Of a stretch of DNA of 7,544 nt, positions 5,725 to 7,544 are shown piece by piece. The stretch covers positions 1 to 7,544 of the forward strand of contig QNZT01000105.1 in the NCBI GenBank assembly GCA_003978455.1, written 5' to 3'. Within the stretch, counting starts at the first letter, position 1. The number at the start of each line of letters is the position of its first letter. Source of the stretch: Sulfurospirillum sp. (lineage in GTDB: Bacteria; Campylobacterota; Campylobacteria; Campylobacterales; QNZT01). Under the pieces are notes generated by a model. The model ran no database searches. It was not told where the DNA came from and saw only the letters and a program-made list of their open reading frames with translations. The position numbers were made by a program, and so were the translations under genes.

Positions 5725-6936
5725 AAAAGGGTTGTAGTAACAGGTATAGGTATGATCAATGCAGTCGGTATGGACAAAGAGAGTTCTTTTAAGGCTATCG
5801 TTGAAGGGAAATGTGGCATTAAAAGAATTAGCTTATTTGACGCATCTAAGCATACTGCGCAAATTGCTGGCGAAATCACAGACTTCGATCCTACAACTGT
5901 TATGAACCCAAAAGAGGTAAAAAAAGCGGATAGATTTATCCAGCTCGGTATCAAAGCGGCACAGGAGGCGATGCAGGATGCAAATTTTGACACATTTGAG
6001 CCTGAACGTTTCGGTATGGTTTCTGCTTCCGGTATCGGAGGTTTGACCAATATCGAAAAAAACTCTCTTGTTTCTCATGAAAGAGGTCCCAGACGTATCT
6101 CACCTTTTTTCATCCCATCTGCACTGGTCAATATGCTTGGCGGTTTCATCTCCATAGAGCACAAGCTAAAAGGACCAAACCTTTCAGACGTGACAGCCTG
6201 CGCGGCAGGAACCCATGCAATCGCCACAGCCACAAAATCGATTATGCTTGGCACTGCGGATCAGATGCTTGTCGTCGGTGCGGAAGCGGCTATCTGCGAT
6301 GTCGGAATCGGCGGTTTCGCCTCTATGAAAGCACTCTCTACGGACAATGATACTCCAGAAAAAGCATCTCGTCCATTCGATGCAAAACGTAACGGCTTTG
6401 TCATGGGTGAAGGTGCCGGAGCGCTGGTACTCGAAGAGTACGAGAGTGCCAAAGCCAGAGGTGCACACATTTACGGTGAAGTGATCGGTTTTGGAGAAAG
6501 CGGTGACGCAAACCATATCACTACGCCTGTAGTCGATGGTCCTTACAGAGCGATGAAAGCGGCATATGAGATGGCAGGAAAACCTGCTATTGACTATATC
6601 AACGCACACGGTACCAGTACCCCTGCAAACGATAAAAACGAAACAGCAGCACTGAAAATGCTTTTCGGTTCTCCGGACGCCTGTCCTCCTGTAAGTTCCA
6701 CAAAAGGTCAGATAGGACACTGTCTGGGTGCAGCCGGCGCTATCGAAGCTGTCATCTCACTCATGGCGATGCGAGACGGTATATTGCCTCCTACGATCAA
6801 CTATGAGACGCCTGATCCTGACTGCGATCTGGATTATATTCCAAATGTTGCAAGAGAAGCCGATGTCAATATCATCATGAGCAACTCTTTCGGCTTCGGA
6901 GGAACAAACGGCTGTATTATCCTCAAAAAAATATAA
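5722..6936 (+). CDS. fabF: 3-oxoacyl-[acyl-carrier-protein] synthase 2 (FabF)
   Basis: FabF (KAS II) condenses acyl-ACP with malonyl-ACP to lengthen the fatty acid chain and controls the final elongation steps. The 404-residue thiolase-fold protein is near the usual 410-415. The active-site Cys160 is in DVTACAAGTH, the first catalytic His296 in NAHGTSTPAND, and Lys328 and His333 in SSTKGQIGHCLGAAG. The glycine-rich GFGGTNG at 391-397 near the C terminus includes the gating Phe of this enzyme class. Two Cys-His-His residues identify an elongating KAS rather than a FabH-type initiator. It starts with TTG, directly after the hairpin that follows acpP, and ends 9 bases before accA, so fabF and accA are clearly co-transcribed. 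Confidence 0.97.
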   Translation: MKRVVVTGIGMINAVGMDKESSFKAIVEGKCGIKRISLFDASKHTAQIAGEITDFDPTTVMNPKEVKKADRFIQLGIKAAQEAMQDANFDTFEPERFGMVSASGIGGLTNIEKNSLVSHERGPRRISPFFIPSALVNMLGGFISIEHKLKGPNLSDVTACAAGTHAIATATKSIMLGTADQMLVVGAEAAICDVGIGGFASMKALSTDNDTPEKASRPFDAKRNGFVMGEGAGALVLEEYESAKARGAHIYGEVIGFGESGDANHITTPVVDGPYRAMKAAYEMAGKPAIDYINAHGTSTPANDKNETAALKMLFGSPDACPPVSSTKGQIGHCLGAAGAIEAVISLMAMRDGILPPTINYETPDPDCDLDYIPNVAREADVNIIMSNSFGFGGTNGCIILKKI

Positions 6937-6945
6937 GGATCATAA

Positions 6946-7544
6946 ATGGTAACATACCTTGAATTTGAAAAAGGTATCCAGCAGATAGACCTTGATATCC
7001 GCGACGCAAACGCCAAAGGTGACAGCGACGCGGTGGAAATCCTGCAAAAAAACCGTGAAAAAGAGATCTCCAAAACATTTAAAAACCTCTCAGATTACCA
7101 GAAACTACAACTGGCACGCCACCCTAACAGACCTTATGCTCTCGACTATATACGCGGTATCATGGACAATGCTTATGAACTGCACGGTGATCGCCAGTTT
7201 CGCGATGATGAAGCCATCGTCTGCTATATAGGAGAGATATCCGGCAAAAGATGTATCGTGATCGGGGAACAGAAAGGTCGCGGTACCAAGAACAAGATCA
7301 AAAGAAACTTCGGTATGCCGCACCCAGAAGGTTACCGAAAAGCGCTTCGTGTAGCAAGACTGGCTGAAAAGTTCAGACTTCCGCTCCTCTTTCTTGTCGA
7401 TACCCCCGGCGCTTATCCCGGAATCGGTGCAGAGGAGAGAGGACAGAGTGACGCGATCGCAAAAAACCTTTATGAGCTAAGTGACCTCAATACGATTATC
7501 ATATCGGTCGTTATCGGTGAGGGCGGCAGCGGCGGTGCACTGGC
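6946..7544 (+). CDS. accA: Acetyl-CoA carboxylase carboxyltransferase subunit alpha (partial, cut by window end)
   Basis: AccA and AccD form the carboxyltransferase that moves the carboxyl group from carboxybiotin to acetyl-CoA, making malonyl-CoA, the committed step of fatty acid synthesis. The first 199 codons of an expected 310-320 are present and open to the window edge. An N-terminal helical region (about 1-50) is followed by LARHPNRPYALDYI at 56-69, ELHGDR at 78-83, EQKGRGTKNK at 108-117, RNFGMPHPEGYRKAL at 120-134, VDTPGAYPGIGAEERGQ at 151-167 and VIGEGGSGGAL at 189-199, all diagnostic. The ATG follows AAGGA (6935-6939), which overlaps the fabF stop codon. The 9-base gap indicates co-transcription, possibly with coupled translation. 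Confidence 0.97.
   Translation, partial: MVTYLEFEKGIQQIDLDIRDANAKGDSDAVEILQKNREKEISKTFKNLSDYQKLQLARHPNRPYALDYIRGIMDNAYELHGDRQFRDDEAIVCYIGEISGKRCIVIGEQKGRGTKNKIKRNFGMPHPEGYRKALRVARLAEKFRLPLLFLVDTPGAYPGIGAEERGQSDAIAKNLYELSDLNTIIISVVIGEGGSGGAL

Noticed and set aside
6184..6720. A 178-codon, Cys- and Arg-rich open frame on the minus strand inside fabF
   Set aside because: It covers the conserved fabF active-site region in antisense; its odd composition is the complement of fabF codons, not a domain.
1..7544. A novel defence, mobile or biosynthetic system
   Set aside because: Every reading frame of convincing quality matches a housekeeping family or the small thioredoxin-fold protein, and no repeats, integrases, toxin-antitoxin pairs or unexplained large gaps are present.

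Overview
The window reads as ordinary core chromosome of a Campylobacterota (epsilonproteobacterial) bacterium. Evidence is the gene order, the proteins themselves (a short MurD, an FabG/AcpP/FabF/AccA run) and T-rich promoters with TATAAT-like -10 boxes. A mraY-murD pair outside a dcw cluster, divergent from gpmI and near fabG, acpP, fabF and accA, matches the order I recall from Campylobacter jejuni. By eye the G+C is higher than in Campylobacter, which fits a Sulfurovum-like free-living member better, but I cannot settle the genus from this stretch.

Layout. Positions 24-99 hold tRNA-Phe(GAA) on the minus strand. Its promoter -35 box contains the stop codon of murD. Positions 144-2401 (minus) hold mraY then murD, overlapping by one base, which act at consecutive cytoplasmic and membrane stages of peptidoglycan precursor synthesis. 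An 86-base divergent promoter region separates mraY from gpmI (2488-3966, plus), the cofactor-independent phosphoglycerate mutase. gpmI converges on a small exported thioredoxin-fold protein gene (4014-4490, minus), with a 12-bp inverted repeat in the gap. That gene diverges from a fatty acid synthesis block on the plus strand: fabG (4579-5322), acpP (5416-5649), fabF (5722-6936) and accA (6946 to the window end, truncated by the window).

Function. AccA is a subunit of acetyl-CoA carboxylase, which makes malonyl-CoA. AcpP carries the growing chain, FabF condenses it with malonyl-ACP and FabG reduces the ketoacyl product. fabG and fabF both appear to start with TTG behind strong Shine-Dalgarno sequences. 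A hairpin after acpP may set a higher level of acyl carrier protein than of the enzymes downstream.

No gene-free stretch exceeds about 95 bases. I see no mobile element, CRISPR array, prophage or defence system, and I do not think the window contains an undescribed system. The points worth a second look are small: the -35/stop overlap, short palindromes in the divergent promoter regions, the U-tract-less inverted repeat, and the CPYC thioredoxin-like gene placed between two housekeeping blocks.
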